Assembly: GCF_003121625.1 (NCBI RefSeq)
Contig: NZ_QDDJ01000019.1
Span: 48,583-112,582 of the forward strand
Origin: Ornithinimicrobium cavernae
Lineage (GTDB): Bacteria > Actinomycetota > Actinomycetes > Actinomycetales > Dermatophilaceae
Length of the DNA: 64,000 bases
Direction: 5' to 3'
Below the pieces are notes generated by a model that did not search any database, was not told the DNA's origin, and saw only the letters and a program-made list of their open reading frames with translations. The position numbers were made by a program, and so were the translations under genes. Shown here piece after piece: positions 1 to 8,846 of the stretch. The first letter of the stretch is position 1. Each line of letters opens with the position of its first letter.

Positions 1-15
1 GGAGCAGGATCAGTC

Positions 16-1800
16 ATGACCGTAGGGGGCACTCCGGGGCGTGACGGGGCGCGGCACGCCGCGGGCCGGCACCGGGAGTTTCGGCGTGGGGCGATCGCGG
101 TGCTGGAGGCGGCACTCGCGATCTCGATGACCCAGTTCCCGGTGTGGGCCGAGGGGGAGCCCGGGGGCTCCGAGGCACCGGCCGACCCAGGCGCACCTCC
201 TGAGCAGGGGGCCCCGCCCGAGGAGGGCACCGCTCCGGAGGACCCGGGCACCCCGCCGGGGCAGGGCAGCACCCCGCCAGCGGACGGCGGCGGCCTGCGC
301 TACGGCGGCCGCTCGCTGGGGCCGGCGCCCCTGGAGACGCTGCCGGCCGACCCGGCATACCCGGTCCCGGAGCCCCCGACCAACGAGTTCCTGCCCAAGG
401 GTGTCGAGCTGCCCGAGGAGGTAGATGAAGCGGGCGTCTTCCAGTCCAACGTCATCTGCGACCCCGTGGCCAAGCCCGGAGTCATCGCCGTCGCCAACCT
501 GCTCGGTGAGCACTACGACCGCCCCGCGCACTCGCTCTCCCGCTCCTGCATCGACCAGCGCTCGGAGCACTACGACGGCAGGGCGGTCGACTGGACGCTC
601 AACGCCAACGACCCGCACGACCGTCGCATCGGTGATGCTGCCGTCACCTGGCTGACCGACAACGACGGTGAGGTGGCCCGGCGACTGGGCATCCAGTCGA
701 TCATCTGGAACCACCGTGCCTGGCACGCCAGCGACACGACCTGGCGCGCCTATGTCGGGCAGAGCGCGCACACCGACCACGTGCACATCTCCCTCAACTG
801 GGACGGTGCCTTCATGCGCACCTCCTGGTGGACCGGCGTCGCGGTGACCGCCGAGAATGCCGACCAGGGCCCCTGCGCGGTGATCGGTGGCGCCTATGCC
901 GCCCTGCCCCAGGCGCCGCGGACGGAGGCCTGCGCCCCGGCCGAGTTCTGGCCCGAGGACACCGGCTACGCCACCGTGCGACCGGGCGGCCAGGGTGAGG
1001 GCGTCGGCCTCGTCCAGCCACTGCTCGACGTGGAGCAGACGGGTGTCCTCGACGACGCGACCCGTGAGGCCCTGCTGGTCTGGCAGGGTGAGCAGGGCGT
1101 GCCACAGACCGGCGTGCTGGACCAGCTGACGTATGCCGCGGCGCTGGGTCAGGAGCTCCCCGAGCTCCCCGAGGGGGCACTGGCCGTCGACCGGTCCGAG
1201 GCCCTGACCACCGAGTTCACGCCGGTGAGGCGTCAGGTCCTCACCGAGGGTGACACCGGTGAGGCGGTCAAGGTGCTGCAGGACGCCCTCGGGGTGGACG
1301 GCGACGGCATCTTCGGCCCGCTGACCGCTGCGGCCCTGACCGAGTTCGCCGAGGAGCAGCCGCTGCTGCCGGATGACCTCACCGCGACGGACACCCTGGT
1401 GTGGCACCTGCTCGAGCAGGAGGCCTACCCCCACCTGGCCCTGCGCACGACCGAGCTGGAGATCGAGGACACCGGCCACGCGGTCGAGGTGCTGCAGGAG
1501 CTGCTGGGCGTCGAGGGCGACGGGATCTTCGGACCGATCACCCAGCAGGCCGTGCTGGACGCGCAGGCTGCTGCTGAGCTGGAGCAGACCGGGGTCGTCG
1601 ACGCGGCGACCTGGAAGGCGATCGATGAGGCCGCCACCGCCCGCGCGGAGGCCGAGGCCGAGGCGGCCAGGGCTGCAGAGGCGAAGGCCAAGGCGGACGC
1701 GGAGGCTGAGGCCGCGAGGGTGAAGGCGGCGCTGTCGCCTGGTGCGGGTGCCCCCGACGGGGCGGTCGACGACAGGCTCTCCGCGAGCCCCGTGCGCTGA
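16..1800 (+). CDS. Secreted peptidoglycan-binding protein with M15-like peptidase domain
   Basis: A 594-residue exported cell-wall protein. Residues about 20-45 are a basic stretch, a hydrophobic run and an Ala cleavage site (FPVWA), so a signal peptide is likely. A Pro/Gly/Glu-rich linker follows. Residues about 145-275 resemble the M15/VanY-type (ARB_07466-like) domain: EHYDGRAVD fits the zinc His/Asp motif and HTDHVHIS the distal His pair. Three peptidoglycan_binding_1 repeats follow (near residues 320-375, 405-450 and 480-545; two share GDGIFGP), then an Ala/Glu-rich helical tail. The likely role is murein remodelling outside the membrane. GGAGCAGGA a few bases upstream supports this start. 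Domain assignment is good; cleavage specificity is unknown. Confidence 0.8.
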   Translation: MTVGGTPGRDGARHAAGRHREFRRGAIAVLEAALAISMTQFPVWAEGEPGGSEAPADPGAPPEQGAPPEEGTAPEDPGTPPGQGSTPPADGGGLRYGGRSLGPAPLETLPADPAYPVPEPPTNEFLPKGVELPEEVDEAGVFQSNVICDPVAKPGVIAVANLLGEHYDRPAHSLSRSCIDQRSEHYDGRAVDWTLNANDPHDRRIGDAAVTWLTDNDGEVARRLGIQSIIWNHRAWHASDTTWRAYVGQSAHTDHVHISLNWDGAFMRTSWWTGVAVTAENADQGPCAVIGGAYAALPQAPRTEACAPAEFWPEDTGYATVRPGGQGEGVGLVQPLLDVEQTGVLDDATREALLVWQGEQGVPQTGVLDQLTYAAALGQELPELPEGALAVDRSEALTTEFTPVRRQVLTEGDTGEAVKVLQDALGVDGDGIFGPLTAAALTEFAEEQPLLPDDLTATDTLVWHLLEQEAYPHLALRTTELEIEDTGHAVEVLQELLGVEGDGIFGPITQQAVLDAQAAAELEQTGVVDAATWKAIDEAATARAEAEAEAARAAEAKAKADAEAEAARVKAALSPGAGAPDGAVDDRLSASPVR

Positions 1801-1805
1801 GGCCG

Positions 1806-2603
1806 GTGGCACCCCGCGCGCTGGTCCGGGAACCGAGCCCGCGGCTGGCCGAGGGGCTGGTCACCCACGTCGAGCGCAGTGACACCGTCGATCCCGTTCG
1901 TGCGGTCCGGCAGTGGGAGGCCTACCGCGCCGCGCTGGCGGAGGCGGGCTTTGCCGTCACGGAGGTCAGCCCGGCCCCCGAGCACCCCGACAGCGTCTTC
2001 GTCGAGGACGCCCTGCTGGTCGTCCAGGACCTCGCGGTGGTCACCGCGCCGGGGGCGAGGGAGCGCCGCGACGAGGTCAACGGCACCCGGGTCGCAGCGC
2101 GCATGCTCGGTCTGGAGACCGTCGAGCTGGTGCACGGCCACCGCGGGGAGCACGACGAGCCGGTCAGGCTGGACGGCGGTGACGTCCTCAAGATCGGCAC
2201 CACCTGCTACGTCGGGGTCGGTGGCCGGACCACCCGGGCCGGTGCCGACGCGCTGGGCCGGCTGCTCGCCGACCTCGGCTGGGTCGTGGTGCCGGTGCCG
2301 GTCCGGCAGACCCTGCACCTGAAGAGCCAGGTCACCGCCCTGCCGGACGGCACCGTCGTGGGCTACCCACCGCGGGTGGACGAGGTGGCCCGGTGGTCGC
2401 CGTTCCTCCCGGTGCCCGAGCCCGAGGGCGCGCACGTAGTGGTGCTGGACGAGCAGACCGTGCTGATGTCCGACGCGGCACCCCGCTCGGCCGAGCTGTT
2501 CGCGGAGCGTGGCCTGTCCGTGGTCGCCCTCGACGTGAGTGAGTTCGTGAAGCTGGAGGGCTGTGTGACCTGCCTGTCCGTGCGGCTCCACCCCTACGAC
2601 TGA
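1806..2603 (+). CDS. ddaH: Dimethylargininase (DDAH)
   Basis: 265 residues, the usual DDAH length. DDAH hydrolyses N-omega-methylated arginines to citrulline and methylamines through a pentein fold. Visible signatures are SVFVEDALLV (substrate loop), LDGGDVL, TLHLKSQV with the catalytic His at residue 171, and the C-terminal CVTCLSVRL with the nucleophile Cys at residue 256. The GTG start lies 5 bases after the previous stop with no clear ribosome site, so translation is probably coupled to the upstream gene. Arginine deiminase relatives are longer, so DDAH is preferred. The physiological substrate in bacteria is uncertain. Confidence 0.85.
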   Translation: MAPRALVREPSPRLAEGLVTHVERSDTVDPVRAVRQWEAYRAALAEAGFAVTEVSPAPEHPDSVFVEDALLVVQDLAVVTAPGARERRDEVNGTRVAARMLGLETVELVHGHRGEHDEPVRLDGGDVLKIGTTCYVGVGGRTTRAGADALGRLLADLGWVVVPVPVRQTLHLKSQVTALPDGTVVGYPPRVDEVARWSPFLPVPEPEGAHVVVLDEQTVLMSDAAPRSAELFAERGLSVVALDVSEFVKLEGCVTCLSVRLHPYD

Positions 2604-2930
2604 CCGGGCGAGGTTCGGAAGAGGGGTCTACGGCGCCGTGCTACGGACGGACTTATCGCTTCTGAGCGTGGGAACGTCCGAGGGATCTTCTCGGAACGGC
2701 GTCCTTCCGCACGTGACGGATCGCCTGATATTCACCAACACGTGACCGGGTGCAGCCCTGGCATAGCCCTCAGTGAGGAGGGCGAGGGCCACTTCGGTTT
2801 GGCCGCGGGGATGACGGTGATGGTCGGGTCGTGGTCCAAGAGAGTCTCTGCCTAGGTCCGCGGCCTTGCGGCCGCAACTCTCGGTGTGGGAGGGCTCGAT
2901 GAGTCGGCGGCTCTTGTGAGCCGTGTTCCC
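2604..2930. other. Intergenic region, no supported gene
   Basis: About 330 bases without a convincing coding sequence, at the junction between normal high-GC DNA and the lower-GC catabolic island. It contains a 6-bp GC hairpin with a TTGC loop (GCGGCC at 2860-2865, GGCCGC at 2870-2875), flanked by GAGAGT (2840-2845) and ACTCTC (2877-2882). This could terminate transcription or mark an old insertion edge. No tRNA, integrase or target-site duplication was seen. Confidence 0.5.
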
Positions 2931-2992
2931 TTGACGTCAGCTGAGAGGCATGTTAAGAATACACTCACTGTATCCAGTCAACGAATACAGTG
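2931..2992 (+). promoter_or_regulatory. Promoter and three-half-site operator of the GntR gene
   Basis: TTGACG (2931-2936) and TAAGAA (2954-2959) are separated by exactly 17 bases, a good sigma-70 type promoter with a start near 2966. Three TGTAT/ATACA half-sites overlap it: ATACA 2959-2963, TGTAT 2969-2973 and ATACA 2985-2989. The last two lie inside a perfect 8-bp inverted repeat, CACTGTAT (2966-2973) and ATACAGTG (2985-2992). The position over the -10 box and start site suggests autorepression by the GntR protein. Confidence 0.65.
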
Positions 2993-3030
2993 GGTCGACA
3001 CACATCGAGCAAGTGGACAAGGTGGTCCAG

Positions 3031-3768
3031 ATGACGCAGCGAACCGGTAGCGGTGGCTCAGCCCGGCAGGCGGCCGTGACGACTCTGCGTGAGTGGATCT
3101 TGGAGGGCAGGCTCCTTCCGGGTGCCCGTCTGGTCCAGGAACAGTTGGCCGCAGGCCTTGGACTGTCTCGGATTCCCGTGCGCGAGGCCCTGAGGACGCT
3201 CGAGGCCGAGGGGCTCGTGGTGCACCAGGAGTCGGGGGGATTCTTCGTCGCTCGCATCGACGTCCAGACGCTGGAAAACATCCAGCGGGTCCGGGAGCTG
3301 CTCGAGGCCGAAGCCGTGCGGCAGGCGGGAGCGGCAGGACGCCTTGGCCCCGAACTTGCCGAGGCGACGCGCCTGATCCAAGAGCAACTTACGGCAGATC
3401 CTTTGACCGACATCAGCAGGGTCGCCGGCCTAACTCGCAGCCTGCACTTCACACTCCTGGGCGCCTGCGAGAACCCGATCATCCTACGAATCCTCGGAAA
3501 CCTGTGGGACTCGACCGACGCCTGGCGGACGATCTACTACGGATTCATCTTTGCGGTTGACGCAAAACATAGGGAGATCGTCTTCGCCGATCATGAAAAG
3601 CTCATCGAGCTGATCCGCGCCGCCGAGACCGAAAAGATCATCCGACTCCTTGACAACATGCGTTCGCGCGGGATCTCTGCGGTCGAGAAGGCGGTCGCCG
3701 CCCATCAGGCACGACCTCAGTGGCAAGCACAACAAGTAGTCCGCGCGCTGCAGGATCAGAATGACTAA
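3031..3768 (+). CDS. GntR-family (FCD) transcriptional regulator
   Basis: 245 residues. The N-terminal winged helix shows LRTLEAEGLVVHQESGGFFV after SRIPVREA, the standard GntR recognition region; the rest is an all-helical FCD-type ligand domain with scattered acidic and His residues. ATG 3031 is chosen because AAGGTGG (3019-3025) sits 5 bases upstream and an upstream in-frame ATG at 2950 falls inside the promoter. It probably controls the downstream TRAP operon. Its base composition is lower in GC than the flanking chromosome, like the rest of the island. Confidence 0.85.
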   Translation: MTQRTGSGGSARQAAVTTLREWILEGRLLPGARLVQEQLAAGLGLSRIPVREALRTLEAEGLVVHQESGGFFVARIDVQTLENIQRVRELLEAEAVRQAGAAGRLGPELAEATRLIQEQLTADPLTDISRVAGLTRSLHFTLLGACENPIILRILGNLWDSTDAWRTIYYGFIFAVDAKHREIVFADHEKLIELIRAAETEKIIRLLDNMRSRGISAVEKAVAAHQARPQWQAQQVVRALQDQND

Positions 3769-3790
3769 CCCTCCACGGAAGGCGGAACCC

Positions 3791-4822
3791 ATGCGCTGTA
3801 CGACAAAGAAGGATCGGCGTCTAACGTACCCTCTTGCGGCCACAACAGCCTTTTGCATGATGTTGACCGCATGTTCGTCGACGAACGATGAGGCAGGAGC
3901 AGACACGCCAATCACAATCCGCGTTGCCCACGGCTACTTTAATGACTCTGTGGAGCACGAGGTGCTCGAGGAAACAGCGGACAGCATCCGGGAGCGGACT
4001 GATGGACAGCTTGACTTGTCGGTCTTCTCGGATAACCAGTTGGGGACAAACGCTGACGTCGTTGAACAAGCGGTTTCCGGCGGAGATCTCATTGTGTTCG
4101 TGGATGCCTCTGGGGCGGCTGAGCAGGGAGTGCCAGAGATGGGCATCTTGAGCGGCCCTTGGCTCTTCGATGACGTCGAGCAGGCAAACGAGTTCAGTAA
4201 GTCCGAGCTCTTTGGCGAGTGGACTGAAACTCTTGCCTCCGAGGCTAACTTGCGCATTCTGGCGCTCAACTGGTTCGATGCTCCGAGAGATATCATCGGG
4301 AATGCGCCATACACGACACCCGAGTCTCTCAATGGGACCAAGCTGCGGTTACCCCCACTGGACGCCTGGGTTCAAACGTTTTCCCCACTCGGGGTCACTC
4401 CGACCAACTTGACATACGGCGAGACATATGGCGCTCTCCAGCAGGGAGTGGTCGACGGGGCGGAGTCTTCTCCCAACGCCATCTACGCCGCCAAGTGGCA
4501 CGAAGTAGCCAAGCATCTCACTCGGACCGGACATATCCGTCCGTGGCTCGGTTACGCCATGGGGAACGACGCGTTCATGAACCTCAGCAAGGAGCACCAG
4601 CAGATCCTGGTGGAAGAGTTTCAAGCCGCTGGTGAGGAAGCCGCTCAGCGCCACGCGGACCTGACTGAAGAGAACATTCAGGCCATGAAGGACGGCGGCG
4701 TCCAGGTGCACGAGATCGACGTAGCCGCGTTTCGGGAGATCGCAGAGGAGTTCTACGCCAACTCTCCAAACTGGGAGCCGGGCCTGGTCGACGAGGTCCG
4801 GGCAGCAGCCGGAGACTCATGA
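3791..4822 (+). CDS. TRAP transporter solute-binding lipoprotein (DctP family)
   Basis: 343 residues. The N-terminus has a basic region, a hydrophobic core and the lipobox LTAC, so it should be a lipid-anchored extracytoplasmic binding protein. The mature part follows the DctP fold: SDNQLGTNADVVEQ near the start, GTKLRLPPLDAWVQTF (the conserved Arg contacting the ligand carboxylate) and QQGVVDGAESSPNAIY in the second lobe. Known ligands of this family are mostly carboxylates. ATG 3791 has AAGGCGG upstream; an earlier ATG overlaps the regulator. GC is clearly low (33 of 60 bases in 4201-4260). Confidence 0.88.
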   Translation: MRCTTKKDRRLTYPLAATTAFCMMLTACSSTNDEAGADTPITIRVAHGYFNDSVEHEVLEETADSIRERTDGQLDLSVFSDNQLGTNADVVEQAVSGGDLIVFVDASGAAEQGVPEMGILSGPWLFDDVEQANEFSKSELFGEWTETLASEANLRILALNWFDAPRDIIGNAPYTTPESLNGTKLRLPPLDAWVQTFSPLGVTPTNLTYGETYGALQQGVVDGAESSPNAIYAAKWHEVAKHLTRTGHIRPWLGYAMGNDAFMNLSKEHQQILVEEFQAAGEEAAQRHADLTEENIQAMKDGGVQVHEIDVAAFREIAEEFYANSPNWEPGLVDEVRAAAGDS

Positions 4823-4891
4823 GCGGGCAGTGCCGAGGTGTCCAGTGGGCGCTCGGTCCCTCACTCACGAGAAGATCCGAAGGAGGAAGCC

Positions 4892-5443
4892 ATGACCCGA
4901 CTCGTTCGCACCGTTGAGGACGACATTCCAGCAGTTCTGCTTGCCTTCATGGTTTGCCTGCTGTCAGCAGATGTCGTCGGTCGATACGCCTTCGACCACC
5001 CGATCCGTTGGGCGGCAGAAATTGCTCAGATCTGCTTCATCTGGCTGGTCTACCTAGCCTCCATCGGTGTGATGCGCCGGCGGCGGCATGTCACTATCGA
5101 TATCCTGCATCAGCACGTCAGCGGGCGATACCGGGCGATCCTCGACGCAGTCACAGCTCTCGTGGTTGGCACGGTGCTCACGATGCTGACGTGGCAGGCG
5201 TCCCTCTTCGTCGCCACAACGCACTTTACCGATCTCCCCGCGACGGGTCTCTCACGGCGCTACGTGGGAGCTGCGGTGCTTGTGGCTGCGGCAGGCATGT
5301 TGTTCCACGCGACCCTCCAACTCGTGCAGGCGCTCAGGGGAGTGGCCGGCCGCTCCTACTCGGGGGACAGGGAGACGTTTGGCGAGCACGATGAACTCGA
5401 GCTGGGTATCGGGGCCGCCGAGCGAGGGACGGTTTCATCGTGA
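4892..5443 (+). CDS. TRAP transporter small membrane subunit (DctQ family)
   Basis: 183 residues with four predicted membrane segments. The conserved DctQ features are visible: a first helix ending DVVGRYAF, the segment IRWAAEIAQICFIWLVYLAS with the typical W-E-I/L pattern, then the RRRRHV loop. It pairs with the large permease and binding protein to drive solute uptake by an ion gradient. A consensus AAGGAGG (4880-4886) lies 5 bases before ATG 4892. The C-terminal tail is longer and more acidic than usual. The stop overlaps the GTG of the next gene by 4 bases. Confidence 0.87.
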   Translation: MTRLVRTVEDDIPAVLLAFMVCLLSADVVGRYAFDHPIRWAAEIAQICFIWLVYLASIGVMRRRRHVTIDILHQHVSGRYRAILDAVTALVVGTVLTMLTWQASLFVATTHFTDLPATGLSRRYVGAAVLVAAAGMLFHATLQLVQALRGVAGRSYSGDRETFGEHDELELGIGAAERGTVSS

Positions 5444-6723
5444 TCTTCCTGATGGTCCTTGTGTTGCTTGCGCTCATTGCGGTCGGAGTACCCATCGCCT
5501 TCGCGATGCTAGCGACGTCACTGACCTACTTCTTCATCACACCTAGCCTCGAGACGATCGTCGCTCAACGAATGATCACGGCACTGGACTCATTTCCCCT
5601 CATGGCTGTGCCCTTCTTCGTCCTCGTCGGAACGATCATGGCGCGCGGCGGCATCGCCGAGCGGCTCATCGGCTTTGCTGACACCCTGGTCGGTCACTTC
5701 AGGGGTGGTTTGGCCCAGGTCAACGTCCTGAACAGCGTCATGGTCGGCGGGATGTCGGGGTCTGCCAGCGCCGACGCGGCGATCGACAGCAAGGTCCTTG
5801 TTCCGGTCATGCGCAGGAAGGGCTACACCAACGGGTTCGCCAGTGCCCTGACGGCCACGTCGAGCATCTTCTCGCCGCTCCTTCCGCCGAGCATCAGCCT
5901 CATCATCTACGGCGTTATGGCCAACGTCTCCATCGGTGACCTCTTCGTCGCCGGCATCGGTGTGGCCGCTGTGCTCGCCATCCTCATGATGACGACGGTC
6001 TACCTGATGGCACGGCGCCACGGGTTCGCGCCGTCCCGGCCACACCGCGCATCATTGCGCGAGATCGGACAAGGTGCCCGAGTTGCTGCGCTGGCACTTC
6101 TCATGCCGGTTCTGCTGCTCGTCGGCCTGCGGATGGGCATCTTCACCCCGACGGAGCTCGGCGCGGTCGCTGTCATCTACGTCCTCATCGTTGCGCTCTT
6201 CGGCTACCGAGAGATCACATGGCGGGACCTGCCCTCCATCCTGCGTGAGGCGGCCCTGACAACCGCCATGATCATGCTCATCGTCGCTGCGGCAGGCGCT
6301 TTCGGCCTCATGGTCTCCTACGAAAGGATCCCTGAGACACTGCAGGGCATACTCTCTGCCGCATCGGTTTCCCCCATCGTGTTCATGTTCGCCGTTTGCG
6401 CCCTCCTGCTGTTCCTTGGAACATTCATGGAGGGACTGTCCCTGATGATCATTCTGATTCCGGTCCTGGCTCCGATCGGCGCTGGCCTGGGTATCGATCC
6501 GGTGCACTTCGGCCTCGTTCTCGTGCTGACGTTCAGCATCGGCGGTGTCACGCCACCGGTCGGGACCGTGACCTTCACCGTCGCGGCGATTACCGGAGTC
6601 CGAATAGGGGAGTTCACTCGCGCCTTCCTGCCATTCTTCGCAGGACTTGTCCTGTGTTTGTTGTTGATCATTCTCTTTCCGCCGCTGACCACCGCTCTTC
6701 CTTCGTGGTTTGGTGCGAACTAA
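5440..6723 (+). CDS. TRAP transporter large permease (DctM family)
   Basis: 427 residues, the normal length for DctM, with about 11-12 hydrophobic segments. Family signatures include PLMAVPFFVLVGTIMARGGI, the GGMSGSASADAA loop and PLLPPSISLIIYGV. This is the ion-coupled transport channel. The GTG start overlaps the stop of the small subunit (GTGA), so the two are translationally coupled. Substrate cannot be read from the sequence; neighbouring catabolic enzymes are the best clue. Confidence 0.9.
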   Translation: MIFLMVLVLLALIAVGVPIAFAMLATSLTYFFITPSLETIVAQRMITALDSFPLMAVPFFVLVGTIMARGGIAERLIGFADTLVGHFRGGLAQVNVLNSVMVGGMSGSASADAAIDSKVLVPVMRRKGYTNGFASALTATSSIFSPLLPPSISLIIYGVMANVSIGDLFVAGIGVAAVLAILMMTTVYLMARRHGFAPSRPHRASLREIGQGARVAALALLMPVLLLVGLRMGIFTPTELGAVAVIYVLIVALFGYREITWRDLPSILREAALTTAMIMLIVAAAGAFGLMVSYERIPETLQGILSAASVSPIVFMFAVCALLLFLGTFMEGLSLMIILIPVLAPIGAGLGIDPVHFGLVLVLTFSIGGVTPPVGTVTFTVAAITGVRIGEFTRAFLPFFAGLVLCLLLIILFPPLTTALPSWFGAN

Positions 6724-6752
6724 CCCGTCGGACCGACGACAGGAGGACTCCC

Positions 6753-8795
6753 ATGTCATCTAACGATCCCCTGCTTCAGCCGTTCCAACTGAAGCACCTC
6801 ACCTTGCGCAACCGGATTGTGAGCACGTCTCACGAGCCGGCGTACGGTGAGGACGGGATGCCGAAGGATCGTTATCGGCTCTACCACCTGGAGAAGGCTC
6901 GTGGCGGGTGCGCGCTCACCATGATCGGCACGTCGATGGTCTCACCAGACAGCCCGTCGTCCTTTGGTAGCAACCTCGTCCTTCACCGAAACGAGGTCGT
7001 CGACTGGCTCGGCAAGCTCGCCGAGGACGTGCACTCCGAGGGGGCGGCAGTCATGATCCAGGTGACCCACCTGGGTCGCCGCACGAGTCACTACACAGGC
7101 GAGTGGCTACCTGCGCTGGCCCCGTCCGCCATCGCCGAGCCATTCCACCGCGCCGTGCCGAAGGTGGCGGAGGACTGGGATCTTGAGCGAGTCATCGCCG
7201 ACTACGCATCGGCAGCCTCGCGCTGCCAGGAAGCGGGCTTGGACGGTATCGAGATCGAGTCCTACGGCCACCTGTTCGACGGCTTCCTCTCCCCGCTCAC
7301 CAATCACCGTGACGACCAATGGGGCGGCGACCCCCAGGCTCGGCTCGAGTTCCCGCGCGCCGTTGTTCGGGCGATCCGTTCGGCGGTCGGAGAAGAGTTC
7401 ATCGTGGGCCTGCGGATGGCGGTTGACGAGGGGCATCCGGATGGCCTGCAGCCGGATGACGGGCTCGCTGCAGCGAGGACGCTGATCGGTGAAGGAATCG
7501 ACTTCCTGAGCGTCATCAAGGGAACGATCGCAGACGATGAGGGGCTGGCGGCAGTGATCCCGCCCATGGGCACACCGTCGGCACCGTTCCTAGACTTTGC
7601 CGGCCTGGTCAAGCGGTCACTCGACGTGCCGGTCATGCATGCCGCACGTATCGCGGACGTTGAGACCGCCCGCCATGCAGTCCAGGAAGGACTGGTCGAC
7701 CTCGTCGGGATGACCAGGGCGCAGATGGCAGACCCGCACCTCGTCCGCAAGATCTCCGATGGACGAGCCGACCGGATACGTCCCTGTGTGGGAGCCACCT
7801 ACTGTCTCGACGCACTGCACCGCACTGGCGACAGCAAGTGCATCCACAACGTCGCCACGGGTCGGGAGGCGACCATTCCCCACGTCGTACCGCGCAGCGA
7901 TACACCTGGGCGTCGTTGCGTGGTCGTGGGAGCTGGACCGGGCGGCCTCGAGGCCGCCCGGATCCTGGGCGAACGAGGACACGATGTCATCGTCCTCGAA
8001 GCCAACACGGAGCCCGGTGGGCAACTGACCATCGCAGCGCGGTCCACCCGTCGTAGAGACCTCATCGGGATTGTTGACTGGCGGGTCGCAGAACTAGCAC
8101 ACCTGGGAGTTGAGCTCCGGTGCGGAGTCCTGGCAGAGAAGACGGACATCCTTGCCCTCGACCCGGAGATCGTCGTCGTGGCGACTGGCGGGTTGCCGAA
8201 CGCGACGTCCCTCCGGCAGGGACAGGACCTGGTCGACGACACGTGGGACGTCATGTCCGGTGGCAGCCGAATCACAGGCCAGGTCCTGCTCTTCGACGCT
8301 ATCGGCGGTCACGCCGGCCTAGATGCTGCGGAGAAGCTCCTCGACCAGGGGGCGAGACTCGAGTACGTGACCGGCGGGCGCACCATCGCACCCGAAGTCG
8401 GTCCCCTCACCTCACCTGGGTACCTGCGGAACTTCGCAGAGAAGGACGTCCGGGTAACCCTCGGGCACCGCCTGACAGAAGTGAGTCGGGCAGCCGATGG
8501 TCTGCTGATGGCAACGTTGGAAAACGAGTACAACGGGCCGGGACTGCAGCGCCTAGTCGATCACGTGGTCGTCGAGCAAGGAACATCGCCGAATGACGAC
8601 CTCTACGAGGCGCTGAAGCCGCACTCGTTGAACAACGGAGTCCTGGACCAGGCGGCCTTCGTCGAGCTGCGTCCCCAGACGCTGGAACGCAACCCCGCGG
8701 GAGGCTTCCAGCTCTTCCGGATCGGTGACGCTGTGGCAAGTAGAAACGTGCATGCAGCCATGTATGACGCAGTCCGCCTCTGTATGCCGATCTGA
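6753..8795 (+). CDS. TMADH-like flavin oxidoreductase (OYE barrel plus FAD domain)
   Basis: 680 residues. Residues 1-340 are an Old Yellow Enzyme FMN barrel (LKHLTLRNRIVSTSHEP, SPLTNHRDDQWGG). A cluster region follows, then a nucleotide-binding domain (VVVGAGPGGLEAARILGERG). The domain order matches trimethylamine dehydrogenase, 2,4-dienoyl-CoA reductase and N-methylproline demethylase. The Fe-S motif has Cys345, Ala348, Cys351 and Cys363; the second ligand of the usual four-Cys pattern is Ala. The barrel has YGHLFDG where many relatives have a His-containing variant. AGGAGG lies 6 bases before ATG 6753. A demethylase or enoate/amine dehydrogenase role is inferred; substrate unknown. A paralogue lies at 16691-18640. 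Confidence 0.82.
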   Translation: MSSNDPLLQPFQLKHLTLRNRIVSTSHEPAYGEDGMPKDRYRLYHLEKARGGCALTMIGTSMVSPDSPSSFGSNLVLHRNEVVDWLGKLAEDVHSEGAAVMIQVTHLGRRTSHYTGEWLPALAPSAIAEPFHRAVPKVAEDWDLERVIADYASAASRCQEAGLDGIEIESYGHLFDGFLSPLTNHRDDQWGGDPQARLEFPRAVVRAIRSAVGEEFIVGLRMAVDEGHPDGLQPDDGLAAARTLIGEGIDFLSVIKGTIADDEGLAAVIPPMGTPSAPFLDFAGLVKRSLDVPVMHAARIADVETARHAVQEGLVDLVGMTRAQMADPHLVRKISDGRADRIRPCVGATYCLDALHRTGDSKCIHNVATGREATIPHVVPRSDTPGRRCVVVGAGPGGLEAARILGERGHDVIVLEANTEPGGQLTIAARSTRRRDLIGIVDWRVAELAHLGVELRCGVLAEKTDILALDPEIVVVATGGLPNATSLRQGQDLVDDTWDVMSGGSRITGQVLLFDAIGGHAGLDAAEKLLDQGARLEYVTGGRTIAPEVGPLTSPGYLRNFAEKDVRVTLGHRLTEVSRAADGLLMATLENEYNGPGLQRLVDHVVVEQGTSPNDDLYEALKPHSLNNGVLDQAAFVELRPQTLERNPAGGFQLFRIGDAVASRNVHAAMYDAVRLCMPI

Positions 8796-8846
8796 ACAAG
8801 CGGCGGATAACCGCCGTGCACACCCTGAAGACGAGGAGAGACAAAA

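Noticed and set aside
10..1812. Long open frame on the minus strand opposite the peptidoglycan-binding gene
   Set aside because: High-GC DNA leaves antisense frames open; the protein is Arg/Gly-rich with no domain, while the plus strand has clear motifs.
2700..2850. Short peptide-like stretch before the GntR promoter, read as a possible gene remnant
   Set aside because: No start, ribosome site or recognisable family; too short to distinguish from chance.
2950..3030. 27-residue N-terminal extension of the GntR protein
   Set aside because: It would start inside the promoter; ATG 3031 has a near-consensus ribosome site.
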